Below are positions 1-12,083 of a DNA stretch of 64,000 bases, in pieces; positions within the stretch are counted from its first letter, which is position 1; each line of letters begins with the position of its first letter. The stretch is taken from positions 8,494,001-8,558,000 of the forward strand of contig OY992835.1 of the NCBI GenBank assembly GCA_963921425.1, given 5' to 3'. The DNA comes from Dryas octopetala (Eukaryota; Streptophyta; Magnoliopsida; Rosales; Rosaceae). Under the pieces are notes generated by a model that was not told where the DNA came from, did not search any database, and saw only the letters and a program-made list of their open reading frames with translations. The translations under genes were made by a program, and so were the position numbers.

Positions 1-1760
1 TCATAAATAGTTCAAATTTAGACTTGAGGGCAGAACCCTTGTAGTCTACAAAGTAAAACTAAAGCCTAAAACTTAAACAAAAATACAAACAGTGAAAAAT
101 CAACAAATGAAATAAGTTGTATGATGCAGCGCGTAGTGGGATTGACCGATAGGATTCACAAGACACGACTTTCCTTAGGTCTTTTGATTCTCTAGAATGA
201 GAATAGCCAGTTAAACTAAAAGTCCATTGATTTTAACTACTAAATTTTAATAACTTTTTAGTTTAGGTATCAAAATTAAATAACATTTTAGATTATGTAC
301 TAGTTGAAAAGTCAAACAAATTAATAAAGTAAAAAGTATTAGAATTTACAAATATTACATCACATGCCACTACAATAAAAAAATAAAAATAATATTACAT
401 CACAAATATTACATTAATTTATACTATATTGCATTATAAAAAATAAAAAAATCAATTCAGTCACAACTTAATTGTGACTATCTTGGTAAATTAAAAAAGA
501 CAACTCACACCACTATACCATATATTTTTTTGAGTAAAAGTATTGTTTTGACCTCTATTTATACTATATTGTAGTATAATTTCTCTAAAAAAATTCAATT
601 AAGTCACAATTTAACTGTGATTGTCTCACAACTTAGATGTGACTGTCGTTTAGTCACAACTAAATTTGAAGTTGTGAGTGTCGTACAGTCACAACTAAAT
701 GTGAAGTTGAGATTACAAGACACTCACAACTAAATGTGAAGTTGAGATTACAAGACACTCACAACTAAATGTGAAGTTGAGATTACATTAGCAAATTTTC
801 AAAATAATATAAAAGCCTCAAGGGCAATTTTGTCAAAACCTTATAAATTTTAACTAGCACTCTTCATATGTGGGCCAAAGGATAAAAATGTCAAATAGAA
901 AAGGCTCAAATCAAAGGGGGCTAACATATTAATTTGTGACCTAATCTAAAAACTACATTTAAATTTGGTAGTTTAATTGAAATATTATATAGTATTCATG
1001 CTATACCAAAAAATTATTGGAATTTGATATTTAATCCTAATTTTCTATTAAACTAATAAATTTTTAATCTATCAAAACAATAAGAAAAGAGGTGAAGTTC
1101 TCTCTCATATTTTCATTAATAATAATCCAAAAACCAACTATTACATCTTTAAACTTAGGTTTATATAGAGAACATTAAATCTAAATACCCAAAAAATCTT
1201 AAAACCCAAGAAAAGTAAAATCTTAATTAACTAAGTAAACAATTAAAAGGAAAGTCTTTACTTGCAAGAAAAGACTTCCAAAACATGGAAAATTAAATCC
1301 TAATTTGACTAGAAAAACATAAAGGAAATTCTTGGAGCAAAAGAAATCCTAAAACTTACAAAAAACACTTAAAAATTGAAAATAAAACCCAAAATTTGCC
1401 AATTGGAAGGAGTGAGATCGATCCCCTGTGATCCTCCTTCATAGGGATCAATCTAAAAACTAGAATCTCACGCCTTGTCGTGGGATCGATCCCACAGGTC
1501 ATTTGATCCTCTTCTTCTTGCCATCAATCTATGGGGTTGATCCAAATGAGCGGGGATCAATCCTCAACTGCTTTGTACATTGTTTTACACTTTTTTTTTT
1601 TTTTTGCATTGAACATGCACAATCCCCAACTCTTCCTTTTCTTGGACCTCGTCGTTTCATTGAAGTTAATGCCAGTGCGGCCCACATCATTATGACTACA
1701 ACTAAGTTAAAAGTTGTGAGCGTTCAAATATGGAGGAGTGCTCTATATATATAGAGGACT
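1..1760. other. AT-rich intergenic DNA, no gene seen
   Basis: No open frame with protein-like composition was found. The stretch is AT-rich. It repeatedly contains variants of a short word (gtCACAACTtaa / AGTTGTGA) near 470, 600-700 and 1690, which leads into the short tandem array at 685-789. The 83-codon frame at 1503 crosses a poly-T run and resembles no protein family. Confidence 0.6.
685..789. repeat. 35-bp tandem repeat, three copies
   Basis: Three consecutive 35-bp units (685-719, 720-754, 755-789) are almost identical, each containing CACAACTAAATGTGAAGTTG. A more diverged unit lies just upstream at about 640-680. No function is evident. Confidence 0.9.
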
Positions 1761-2154
1761 GTTCTAAAATTAATTAGTTAGTAAGTTAATATGAAACTAA
1801 TCATATTTTTGGGTCCACCACGTAACAAATGTCATAATCCGAACCGTCCATTTGTTAGGTCATACTTCAAAGATCATTATTGTAAAAAATCAACTACATT
1901 AGAAATTATTTAGTCATCTAATTATGATTAAATAAATAAATGATCATTGTTTTCGATAAAAGCATATAAATAATTATTATCATAATCAAATGACTAAATG
2001 ATTTTCGATTTTGGAGATTTTTTATAGAGATGATTTTTGAAGTAAGACTTAAAAAAAAAAAAAGGATACTTCGGATTTTGAGATTATCTTGTATGGTGGG
2101 CCCAACATAGTGGTTAGCTTTGTATTAACTTACTAACCAGTTAGTTTTAGAGCA
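1761..2154 (+). mobile_element. MITE copy 1 of a head-to-head pair
   Basis: A non-coding element of about 395 bp with long terminal inverted repeats (CTAACTAGTTAGTAAGTTAA-like ends). It contains the diagnostic internal words 'ccgaaccgtccat' and 'tacttcaaagatcat'. The same family occurs at 2161-2557 in opposite orientation and at 49647-50043 in this orientation. Its ends lie in TA-rich DNA, so the TSD cannot be read. The superfamily is not assigned. Confidence 0.8.
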
Positions 2155-2160
2155 TTCTTA

Positions 2161-2557
2161 TATAAAGCTAAAACTAACTGATTAGTAAGTAAATAGAAAG
2201 CTAACTACTTTGTTGGGCCCACCGTACAATGTTATCTCAAAATCCGAACCATCCATTTTTTAAGCCCTACTTCAAAGATCATCTTTATAAAAAAAATATC
2301 TAAAATCGGAAGTCATTTAGTCATTTGATTATGATCACAATTATTCATATGCTTTTATAGAAAACAATAATCGTTTATTTATTTAATCATAATTAGATGA
2401 CTAAATGATTTCTAATGTAGTTAATTTTTATAATGATAATTTTTGAAGTATGACCTAAAAAATGGACGGTTCGGATTATGACATTTGTTATGTGGTGGGC
2501 CAAAAAATATGATTAGTTTTGTATTAACTTATTAACTAGTTAGTTTTAGAGCACTCC
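2161..2557 (-). mobile_element. MITE copy 2, inverted neighbour of copy 1
   Basis: This is the reverse-complement counterpart of the preceding element, starting only a few bases after it. It shares the same inner blocks in reverse order (GTTGGGCCCACCGTACAATG near its start, 'tggacggttcggattatgac' near its end). Together the two copies form a near-palindrome of about 800 bp. Confidence 0.8.
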
Positions 2558-3981
2558 TTCATACATATATATATATATATATATTGCATTTATATAATGA
2601 ACGTTTATGCACTCAACCCAAAATTCATCCAAATAATTACTAAGTAAACGGTAAACTACTTTATATATGATTTCTCTCATTTAAATTTATTTTCACTGAC
2701 CAAATTATATAATGGTAAAAGCCTATAACTATAACTATTAAAGTAATATATACGTTGACATGCTATTTGGTTAATATATAGCAGTTGGTGGGTTGTAGGT
2801 CAATAACCACTACTCTTATTTGATTTTCTTCATGTTCCAGAAAAATGGGTCTACTCTCTTTACATTGCACAAGCCCAGCCTCTATTTTATTGACAACTTC
2901 TTTTCCCTCTTTTTCAATAAAAAGGGATACAATTTGTGGAGAATTATTGTTTTTTTATTTGTTTAGATGACGGATTTCTTGTCGAATTACATGATTTTTT
3001 TTTTTTCATTTTTTCATTTATTTTTTTTATAAAAAATACCTCAACATTTATGTTTTTCACAATACCTCCAAAATTCTAGGACCCAATCTTACAATTGCGT
3101 ATGGGCATGAGGTAGTTAGCATCAATTTTTAATCCAAATATATAATAAGTAATGTTAAAAAATTGTCTTTGCAAACATTACATTGATAAAAAATACCCAC
3201 ATTTTAATTCTTTTCCGGCTAGTTACGGATTTGAGCATTGAGACCATCGTATAATTGTTAGTTAGTGACAGAATATTAGTGAGTACAATAACTATTATTT
3301 TTAGATGCATTAATGTAATAATATACCGCTATTATACAATAATAAATTTGATATAATTACTAGATGTTACTGATAAACAATATTAATGGTAGGTACTATT
3401 ATTACTTGAAAACAATAATAAAAAATTAATACGATTACTTGAAAACAAGATAGAGTTGTCCTGATATTTGCAGAATTAGATTTTTAACATGTGATCAATC
3501 TCATTTGAACTTAATTTATCAATTATGTAATATATAATAATTAAATAAATACATTTACGAAAAGAAAAAATGAAATGGAAAAATACTTGTCTAGGTTGAA
3601 ACATAATTACATGAAAGGATTAAGCATTTGGGTAAAATAGAAGTCAAGTCACAGTGAGGGAGTGGTAAGACTTAAGAGTTACTAGTGATACCGTTTTTGT
3701 GGGGGTATGTGTTGTATGAGTGATCCACGTTTGGCTCTCACTTTCGGTGGAAGCATTAGAAAATAAAATTGTCAGGTCCCGTTTGTCGTTCCCCTAGTCA
3801 ACAAACATAAAACGGTGTCCTACAAGGGTCGGTGACAATCGGCACGTGTCGGTGCTCCACCATTCTTCTCTAATCATTTTCTATGAATATTTGTCAAGTC
3901 CACCACAGAAAGTTCTTCATCTTTTTAGAAATATCATGTCCATGCCCGAAAGATATTTTGTGAGTTTAAATGAAAAGAAAA
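2558..3981. other. AT-rich intergenic DNA, no gene seen
   Basis: No coding frame, RNA gene or element boundary could be supported here. The sequence is AT-rich with poly-T tracts around 2990-3030. Confidence 0.5.
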
Positions 3982-4137
3982 CGATAATCACCGACAGAAG
4001 ATATATAACTTGAAATTGGATCAGAATGAAACATTCGGACTTGAAATATATGATGTAAGCGATAATCACCGACAGAAGATTTATAACTTGAAATTGGATC
4101 AGAATGAAACATTCGGACTCGAAATACATTATGTAAT
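3982..4137. repeat. 78-bp tandem duplication
   Basis: Two adjacent 78-bp units (3982-4059 and 4060-4137) both begin CGATAATCACCGACAGAAGA and differ at only a few positions. A shorter inverted relative with the word 'gtccgaatgt' follows at about 4150-4190. The 70-codon minus-strand frame across this stretch only reflects the repeat. Confidence 0.9.
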
Positions 4138-5788
4138 TATATTATTTAGAGTCCGAATGTCTGTTTCTGATTCGATCCCATAATTTATTATAGGGTAGAA
4201 GAATATTGTAATAGGATGATCAAATTCTTTAGATTTAATCTTTAATTTAAGTTGTTCAATTAGAAAAAATTAAAGATTATGATGTATTTCAAGTCCTACT
4301 ATTGAGCTATAAGCTAGATGAGAGAACTCTTAATTTGTAATACATGATTTATGATCGGTCAAAACAATATTTCAATTCACTTTGGTATTACTATTAGATA
4401 TCTATATATAACAAAGCTTTCCTACTGTGAAGTTGAGGTGACTAGATATATAATGAAACGTGTCTTTTGTTCCTGCATATTGTGGTTGCTTTCACTATCA
4501 ATCTAGAGAAAGGGAAGATCTCTTGTTCCTCTTAGAAGTTAGAACCATTATGATTAATGGACAAATGAAGACTAGTCTTTTTCTTTGACCACCAATACTA
4601 CACAAATTCAAATATCACAAACCTTTCTAGCTCTCGAGCTACATGAAGTTAATGGGCATTGATGCACATGCATGCGCATGTCATGGAATAATGGGACCCA
4701 CGATATTCTCTACATATATAGTTTCTTGACATATATTGAACATGCATAAATAAGTGTGTCACAAATGATGGGCTATTTTTTTAATGTGATTCAATGGCAT
4801 TATCACTGTTTTTTTTTGGCAAAAACAGATTATGTATGAAAATATTCTCATACTACTACGAGGAAGTTTTAAGTAAAGATATCCTATTTAAGAAAAATAA
4901 AGATATTTTATTTTGAACTTATAATTTAATGATTGAAATCATTTATATATTAGAGGACATTCTTCAAACATCATTTATACAAATTAAAGTTTAACCAAAC
5001 CAAAAACTGATTATTCATTTTATTACTATTCACATTATTTTAATTTTATGTGATGGACTTTAATATCTATCAACATAGTTTAAATAACCAATCAATTACT
5101 AACTTGGCTAATTTTTACAAACATGATCTTTAAGAAGGGAATTAAAAAATTTATTGTTTCGATCATTGAACTCATTGTCAGATGGTCCGTAGATGTTCAT
5201 ATTTTTTCTTAAAATGAGAACATTCTTATTTGAAACTCTCTTTATATTGCAATTGAACACATAAAAGTATATGTTATAAGAATGTAAATTTGGATTATCT
5301 AAAATTATATTGACTCTTGATTGAAAGTGTAGTCTAATTCAAAATCTAACAATATAATTAAGTCTCTTATGTTGTCAAACTATATAATAAAAAAAAAAAA
5401 CATTCCTCTATATATTTGCCCTTTTCTAAATCCAATTAATGAAATCATATACACATATATGTATATAAATAATTCCTGTTTTTTTTAAATCATTTCAAAT
5501 AATAGGAATGGTGCATGACATTAATTCATCATTGGTGGTGGTAGTCTTCTTTGAAGTGACACTGTTAGGTGAAATGAATCAAGTTATGTATGAACAAAAT
5601 AGATTTAAATTAATTATCTATTTATCTTGTTTTTTATTTGATTTAATCAGAATAATATATTTCACAATTTGTTTTCTATTATTGGATAATAAATACATAG
5701 TTATGACTGAAAGTCAAGCAAAAACAAGAAGAACAATAACAAGTAGAAGATCCGAATCTGAACAAACTAAACATGACCTACCTTTCCT
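4138..5788. other. AT-rich intergenic DNA, no gene seen
   Basis: No supported gene. The 159-codon open frame starting at 5508 has no recognisable domain, and its second half runs into the hAT-type element that begins at 5789. I therefore treat it as chance. Confidence 0.5.
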
Positions 5789-6095
5789 CAAGGCCGGCCC
5801 TGAGCATGGGCCACTAGGTGCAACCGCCCAAGGCCCGAACTTCAAGTGGGCCCAAAAAAATTATATATATATTTTTTGGTCGAGAGAACATGATATTAGA
5901 AAAGCCCCAAAGGCAGATATACAAACAACAAGACAATCAAAACGACAACTAAATTTCCCAAATTTCTTCAACAAAAGCAAACCCTAAGCAAAACCTCAAG
6001 TAATTAGCTTAATTTCTACCCAAACCACAATGCAACTTATTGGAAAGTGTTTTTTGTTAAAGAATTTGGAAAGGCTGAATTGAAAGGGCCCATCG

Positions 6096-6138
<43 letters not shown>

Positions 6139-6742
6139 GCGATCTTCCCTTCCCACTTCCCAGGCTTCCCTTAGTTCATTTCTTCAAGATCTGATTTTCT
6201 CTCTGACTCTCTCCAATATGTTATCTCAATTTCAGCTTTCTCTCAATCTCTCAAACTCTTCTGGAAATCCCAAATCCCAAATTAGATATTTCAAAGAAAT
6301 TAGGGTTTGAATGTTAAAGAAAAAATTCAAAAGGTTTGATTCCTCTCTCTCTCAATTCTTACTCAATTCCTTTAACCTCATCTTTGATTTTTAATATTAA
6401 CTGTGATTTTATTGTCAATTTGATTGCATAATAGAGTTGCTCAAATTGGACAGCAAGATGGACTTTGTAGGATGCATATCTACCTTTTTTGGAGATGATT
6501 GATGAGCTATTATATATGTTTGGCAAATTTAATGACTGCAACGTTTATTATTTTTTGTTCAAAGCTTGTATATCAAAAGATCCTATTGTTTTAATTATTT
6601 ACTCTTTGTTTAAGTATTGTACAAACAATTGAAATTTTTTTATGTTTAATGCAAGAATCAGTGTGAAAAATTTAAATTTGATGTAAAATGGGGCCAATTC
6701 TAAATTTCACCCAGGGCCTCCCAAAACTCAGGGCCTACCCTG
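5789..6742 (+). mobile_element. hAT-type non-autonomous element
   Basis: Imperfect terminal inverted repeats: the left end reads CAAGGCCGGCCCTGAG, and the right end read on the other strand is CAGGGTAGGCCCTGAG. The element is flanked by 8-bp direct repeats, CCTTTCCT on the left and CCTTTCCG on the right (7 of 8 match), as expected for hAT insertions. The interior is non-coding, with a (CT)n run at 6101-6135 and mRNA-leader-like sequence. A possible related right end lies near 26690. Confidence 0.72.
6101..6135. repeat. (CT)n microsatellite
   Basis: An uninterrupted CT dinucleotide run of about 35 bp inside the hAT-type element. Confidence 0.95.
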
Positions 6743-7059
6743 CCTTTCCGGGCATGCATCTTGATTTAACCAAAAAAAAAAAAAAACTGACCTATCATTT
6801 CTTGGGAGGTTGGTTCCTAAAGAACCTTGATGTTTAAGTCATATTCTAGTTTTCTAAGCTGTTTAATCTGAATTTTTGTTACTGAATTCGATCAATGTGC
6901 GTACCTTTCTTAGGCCATGCATGACAGAACAAGCACACATATTGATTGGTCATGTTAGATATTCAATTTAATCTTCAAGTACTTCAAGCTTTAAAAATAC
7001 TACCAAGCTTAATAGCTTATTCATTATCAGCTAGAAATTATTAAGAATTAATTATCCTA

Positions 7060-8090
7060 AGCTACCTTTTACTTATTGTTTTTACTCTCCAATACACCAA
7101 TTAATTTTATTTAACAACAAGGTAAGTTGTAGCTTAGGTAGCTTATTTTGAAATCTTATCAATTATCATTTTCTTTCCTTTTTGCCTTTCTTTTTCTTCT
7201 CTCTCCCCCCGCTATGTCTCTCTTCTCTTTCCTCTTCACCATCTTCTTGTTCTTGTTCTTCGCAGAGCAAGCACCTCGGGGACGAACACCACCACCACGA
7301 GCAGCTCTGCTGTCAACGGCCTTGAAAATCTCAACGTTGACCAAGAAGCAATGGATCTGCTCCGAGCTCGATCGAAGCCTTTTGGATCTGCTCTGACCAC
7401 TCAGGCTTCTCCTCGATTGGGCATGATCACAGCTCATGGTAGACTCCTACTTTGATTTCTTATCAATAGAAAGTTATTCATTTTTTTTTAAAGCTCAGTT
7501 TCTGAAACTGCAATTTCTGGAACGTTGTATGTGAACTGAAACTGCAGTTTATTAGAGTTGCAGTTACTAACTGCAGTTTCTTAGAGTTGCAAGCTTGCAG
7601 TTGCAGTTACTAATTGCAAGTGAAACTGCAGTTTATTGTAGACTTGCAGTTGCAGTTGCTAACTGCAGTTTTTTTTTTAAGCTCAGTTCTGAAACTGCAA
7701 TTTCTGGAACGTTACTAACTGCTGTTTCTGAAACTGCAGTTTATTAGAGTTGCAAGCTTGCAGTTGCAGTTACTAATTGCAAGTGAAACTGCAGTTTATT
7801 GCAGACTTGCAATTGCAGTTACTAACTGCAGTTTCACTTGCAATTAGTAACTGCAGTTTATTGCAGACTTGCAGTTGCAGTTTCTGAACTGTAGTTTTTT
7901 TTTTTTTAAGCTCAGTTCTGAAACTGCAATTTTTGGAACGCTGTAAGTGAACTGAAACAGCAGTTTATTGAAGTTGCAACTGCAGATCATGTGTAGATGC
8001 AGGTGAAACTGCAGATTATGTGTAGATGCAGGTGAAACTGCAGATTAAGTGTAGATGCAGGTGAAACAAGGTTGCACAGGGATCTAGCAA
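7060..8090 (+). repeat. Composite dispersed repeat with an exon-like insert
   Basis: The 5' part (about 7060-7255; 'accaattaattttatttaaca', then a CT-rich leader with 'cgctatgtctctcttctctttcctctt') matches the reverse complement of 48345-48625. So this is a dispersed family with two copies in the window. The next segment, 7265-7460, is an open frame absent from the other copy. The 3' part (7480-8060) is an imperfect tandem array built on CTGCAGTTTnTTgnaGaCTTGCAGTTGCAG. An anchor block 'ctcagttctgaaactgcaat' recurs near 7492, 7681 and 7911. The class is unknown; a Mutator-like or Helitron-like gene-capturing element would fit. Confidence 0.55.
7265..7460 (+). pseudogene. Captured exon-like fragment
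   Basis: Following an acceptor-like 'ttcttcgcag', one frame stays open for about 60 codons. The composition is protein-like: a Ser/Thr-rich start, then a stretch containing NGLENLNVDQEAMDLLRA and later SALTTQASPRLGMITAHG. It ends at a TGA near 7460. The surrounding repeat is otherwise non-coding, and its second copy lacks this block, which suggests capture of a host gene piece. I do not recognise the donor gene. Confidence 0.4.
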
Positions 8091-8339
8091 GTTTGTAGCA
8101 TGTGGCTCACAAAAGAAGAATGAGCTGTTGGATTTTTATACAATGTGGCCCGCAAAGAAATAATGGAGCTTTGGGTGTGTTTGATTAAGAAAAAAAGTTG
8201 TCAGTACCTGTTTATTAATGGACTCAATTATTAATTACCTGGTGTCAGGGTGTGGTCTAACATGTATTTGAATCATATATATTAATTTACACTAATTAAT
8301 TAAATCACGTAATGCATATATATATTTTATTATTGATGA

Positions 8340-8916
8340 TGAATCAATATAGAGTTCTTTATTAATTAGTCACAGCATACAATTTTTTTTAATCATAAAA
8401 CCAAACTTCTAATCTATTTATTTTTAAGCCACAAAAAAAATTTCTAAGCCACAATTAAAAAAAAAAAAATCAAGTATAGAGCATTCAATACTATTCAAAC
8501 TTAAGAATACCCAAGTAAGGTATTCAAGCATATCCAAGTTTTAGTTTAATTTTTTTAAAATTTTTTTTGAGAGTTTAGGGTTTATAGTATAGTATTAATT
8601 TAGAATTTAGGGCTAAAGCTCTAAAACCCTAAATATGAAGTTATAAAACCTAAATTCTAAATGCTTAAATCTTAAAACAATACTACATCATTCAACAAAG
8701 TATAATTCTACAAAATTATAAAGTGTAACTCTACAAGAATTACATTCTGCATCATAACAAAATAAAGTGTAATTCTGTGAGGGTTACATACAGCGTTAGG
8801 AAAAAAATTTAGTTCTAAGCCACTCCTTGTGGTTTAATTATAAATAAATAGATCTTTTACATGGGTTTATAAGTGAAACTTATAATTTTTTGTGGCTTTT
8901 TGCTAATTTACTTATC
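8340..8916 (-). repeat. Dispersed repeat family X, copy 1
   Basis: A non-coding unit of about 570 bp. It is homologous, in inverted orientation, to 36464-37352. Shared landmarks are 'agagttctttattaat', 'aagtgtaattctgtgagggttaca', 'ctaaaaccctaaatatgaag' and an end near 'tttgctaattta'. Neither copy contains a reading frame. The element class is unknown. Confidence 0.7.
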
Positions 8917-10568
8917 TATATAAAATTGATCGGAGGGAGTGCATGAAAATGAGAACTCACATATAAATATATTAATGGACTACTCATCGTGATGGAAAAC
9001 CTTCTCTGTCATTAGTTAATTAAACCCTAAAAGAAGACCCACTAATTAATTATCTAATTCTTCTAAAAAAAGATAATTATGTAATTAACAATAATTTTAA
9101 GGGGCAATTGTCACTTAACAATAATTCCAAAACGAAAAAACCCATGATCACCCGACCCACCTACAAAAATACAGTGACAGGCCGGTCCACTTTCTTAAGC
9201 CGAGCGCTCAGCAATTGTCACTGTGCAACAATAGGTATTTAAATTGCAAAAAACACCCTTATCATAGTGTTATTAACTGCCACTATCGCACAATGATTGT
9301 CATTGTGCGACAGTGACAATTTGTCCAGTTAAAGAATAAAAAACCCCCTACTGAACCCTCGACACAAAAAACACGGAACATACATATATAACATGAGCTT
9401 TTTTGTACAAGGTGAACCTACTTATCATTGCAAATTTTTAGGTGGGTTTGTTTATCATTAAGAATTGTAAAATGAAATTTAAAGTAATTTACTTTAATTA
9501 TAATTAATACATTATTAATTATATCATCTGCCTCCAATCTACCACAATGTCATTTGGACAACAATGCTTGAATTACGACACTACTTACCTCATCACTTAC
9601 AAGTTACACCACCCTATTTAGTTAACAATGGTGATTGGTGAATGATAGAGAATGCAGCAAGGTGTGTTTTGCTGTCATTGGTTAATTAGAAACATAGGTT
9701 TCCTCGAAATGAAGTGTTTAAGTATCCATGAAAGTTGACAATTAATTAGTTAATTAATTAAAAGATTATCATTTCGGTGGCTAACTTATGAGATCGAGTT
9801 AAAGTCAAACCCTAGAGCTAATTGGACAATCAGAGGAAGTGAGTGCACTGACTATATATATAGAACGATATCCTTGTTGGCCCATTTTGGTAATGGCCAG
9901 CCTCAATTTCAATAAAATATGCATGCGATTAATATTATATATTCCAAGTAATTAATTGTTCATGCTCATTAATTTGCTCAGTTGGTGATGATCGAGTTGA
10001 GAATGAGTGATGGGTGAATAATTAATGGTGGTCCACACGCTTCCCTTCAATTCCAAGAGTTTTAGTTTTGCAAGCTAACACAGAATCGTGAATGTTTCAG
10101 CATACAGTTCCTCCCACCTTTGTATGCAGGTGGTGTTTGACAAACATACATATAATATATTATATAGAGAGGAACTTTTATTAAGAGATCTTTTAGATAA
10201 GTTTATTAATAAAGGAATATTCTGCATTGTAATTTGATAACGAGGACTCTACTTTCAGGTTTCTATTCAACGGTCATTATTAAAATTAAACAAATTGAAA
10301 TTCATTAAAATGTATGTATCTATACTTCAATTCAAACCCGTTTTTTATTTGTTCATTTTTAGAATAGATAGTTATAGTCATAATCAAGAACATAATGGAA
10401 GAAAGAGAAATAATATAGCCCCATAAAGCTTATATAGCACACTATTTAAATCATCTCATTGTGCAGAAATATTAGCCAGAAACTTTGCTGCGAATTGATA
10501 GGTAATGCTTATTGAACCTGGGCTTGATTGCATTACTCAATATTTACTACTTTAGATCATGTTTTATT
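8917..10568. other. Intergenic DNA, no gene seen
   Basis: No gene. A short inverted motif near 9215-9310 ('caattgtcactgtgc' / 'gcgacagtgacaattt') suggests a small decayed terminal-inverted-repeat element, but no TSD could be read. Confidence 0.5.
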
Positions 10569-10644
10569 AGAGTATGCACATTGGTTTTGTTTATAGCTAT
10601 AGCTATATCATGGTTATAGCTATAGCAAAACCATTATGCTATTA

Positions 10645-10982
10645 GAGCATGTGCATTGGTTTTAGCTATAGCTATAGTTTTTAGCTAAAATTACAAACTT
10701 GTACATTAGTAAATGCTTTTAGCTTTTAGTCATTGGTTGCCTCCACCCAGTCGCAATAACGAAGCTTAGCATGGGTCCCAACCGCAGGATATTCTCCAAT
10801 CAGCGTGCGCTACATTCTCAATTTCTCTCTCTTGCCGACAACGCCTGTGCACATGGGATCCTATCTTTTCTTGACTTTTGAGCTTTAGCTTAGCTAAATG
10901 CTAACCAATGTAGTGGATATTTATGACTTTTAGCTAAATTTTAGCTTTAGCTATGGCTTATAGCTAACCAAGCCACATGCTC
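10645..10982 (+). mobile_element. PIF/Harbinger (Tourist-like) MITE
   Basis: A 338-bp non-coding element. The ends are GAGCATGTGCATTGGTTTTA and, on the other strand, GAGCATGTGGCTTGGTTA. It is flanked by the 3-bp duplication TTA on both sides, the PIF/Harbinger hallmark. The subterminal regions are rich in the word 'tttagctatagc'. A related short palindromic piece (about 10569-10643) lies immediately upstream. Confidence 0.8.
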
Positions 10983-12083
10983 TTACAACCCAAAATTTGT
11001 ACTTTAACAAGAGGATGTACAATGATTTATGCTATGCTAAATTGCTAAATGCTATATTTAGCACAATATTTTAGCTTTAGCTATAATTTTGTGGGTTTGC
11101 TCCGATGACACAAAAGTTAAAGATAAAACATCCTAATAAGAAGCCACCACATGGATTCCACTCACAACATTTTTCTCCAATTTTTTTCCACTTTATTCTG
11201 GCCAGGTCACTTGTCTTGATTCAAGACATTGCTATGCTAAATTTTGTTGCTATATTTAGCACCAAAATTTAGGAAGTGACAAATTAACATTTAGCAAATT
11301 TTGTTGCTTTCCTAAACATCTTATGTTAAACGGAATTTAGACAATATTCAATTAAAAGTCAATTTAATCTATGCTCCAAATTTATGGTATGTCAAAAGAA
11401 CACTTCTATTAATACTGATAACATTTCAAGAATAAAATATGAATTTTTTTTTCCTAGGGCAGGGGCTGTGCGAATGCAAGCCCCCGGTAAAATAAATTAT
11501 GACGTAGGCTCTCCCACTTGGGGAGACCCTATGTGCCTCTCCTGAGTGCAATGGAGGTCACCAACCTAGACCATGAGTAAGGTTGTTTGCTTCATAGAAC
11601 AAATTAAGATGAATAATTTTGTAAAAAGAATTTGGAGTGATGACTCAAATTAGTGGAAGATGGATAATCAAGAAGAATTGTTCAGATGGATGTGAGTAGC
11701 TTTTATTCATAGGTGAATGGGCTCAACTGGCCGTAGCTAAGTTTAGTTGGACCAAAATAAAGAACCCACTTACAACTTCAACAACTAGTTGGACTAAAGT
11801 AAAGAATCCAATGAAAGGCTGTGCTAGTTAGACTAAAATTATGAACCAAATAAAAGTCCTACAGTTGCTTGCGCGGACCAATTAAAGGGTCCAATAAAGC
11901 AAGTGAAAGTTAATGTAGTCTTTAAAGCAAAGGAAATGGTCCAATAAAGCTAGTATCGGCCTATTGGGCCCAACCCTATGCTATATATTCTCTCGCGGGT
12001 TCAACTCATGGTATTGCAATTGGAATGAATTTTGATGGTGTCTGCCATCAATCATGATGTGGCTACTTATGGTAAGGTGTAAT
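10983..12083. other. Intergenic DNA with decayed MITE-like words
   Basis: No gene. Near 11020-11270, repeated 'gctatgctaaatt' and 'gctatatttagca' words in both orientations suggest another decayed element, possibly related to the Harbinger MITE just upstream. Confidence 0.45.

Noticed and set aside
685..789. Regular repeats as a CRISPR-like array
   Set aside because: Units are directly adjacent without unique spacers, in plant nuclear DNA with no cas genes.
5508..5987. 159-codon open frame as a gene
   Set aside because: No domain, AT-rich composition, and its second half lies inside the hAT-type element.
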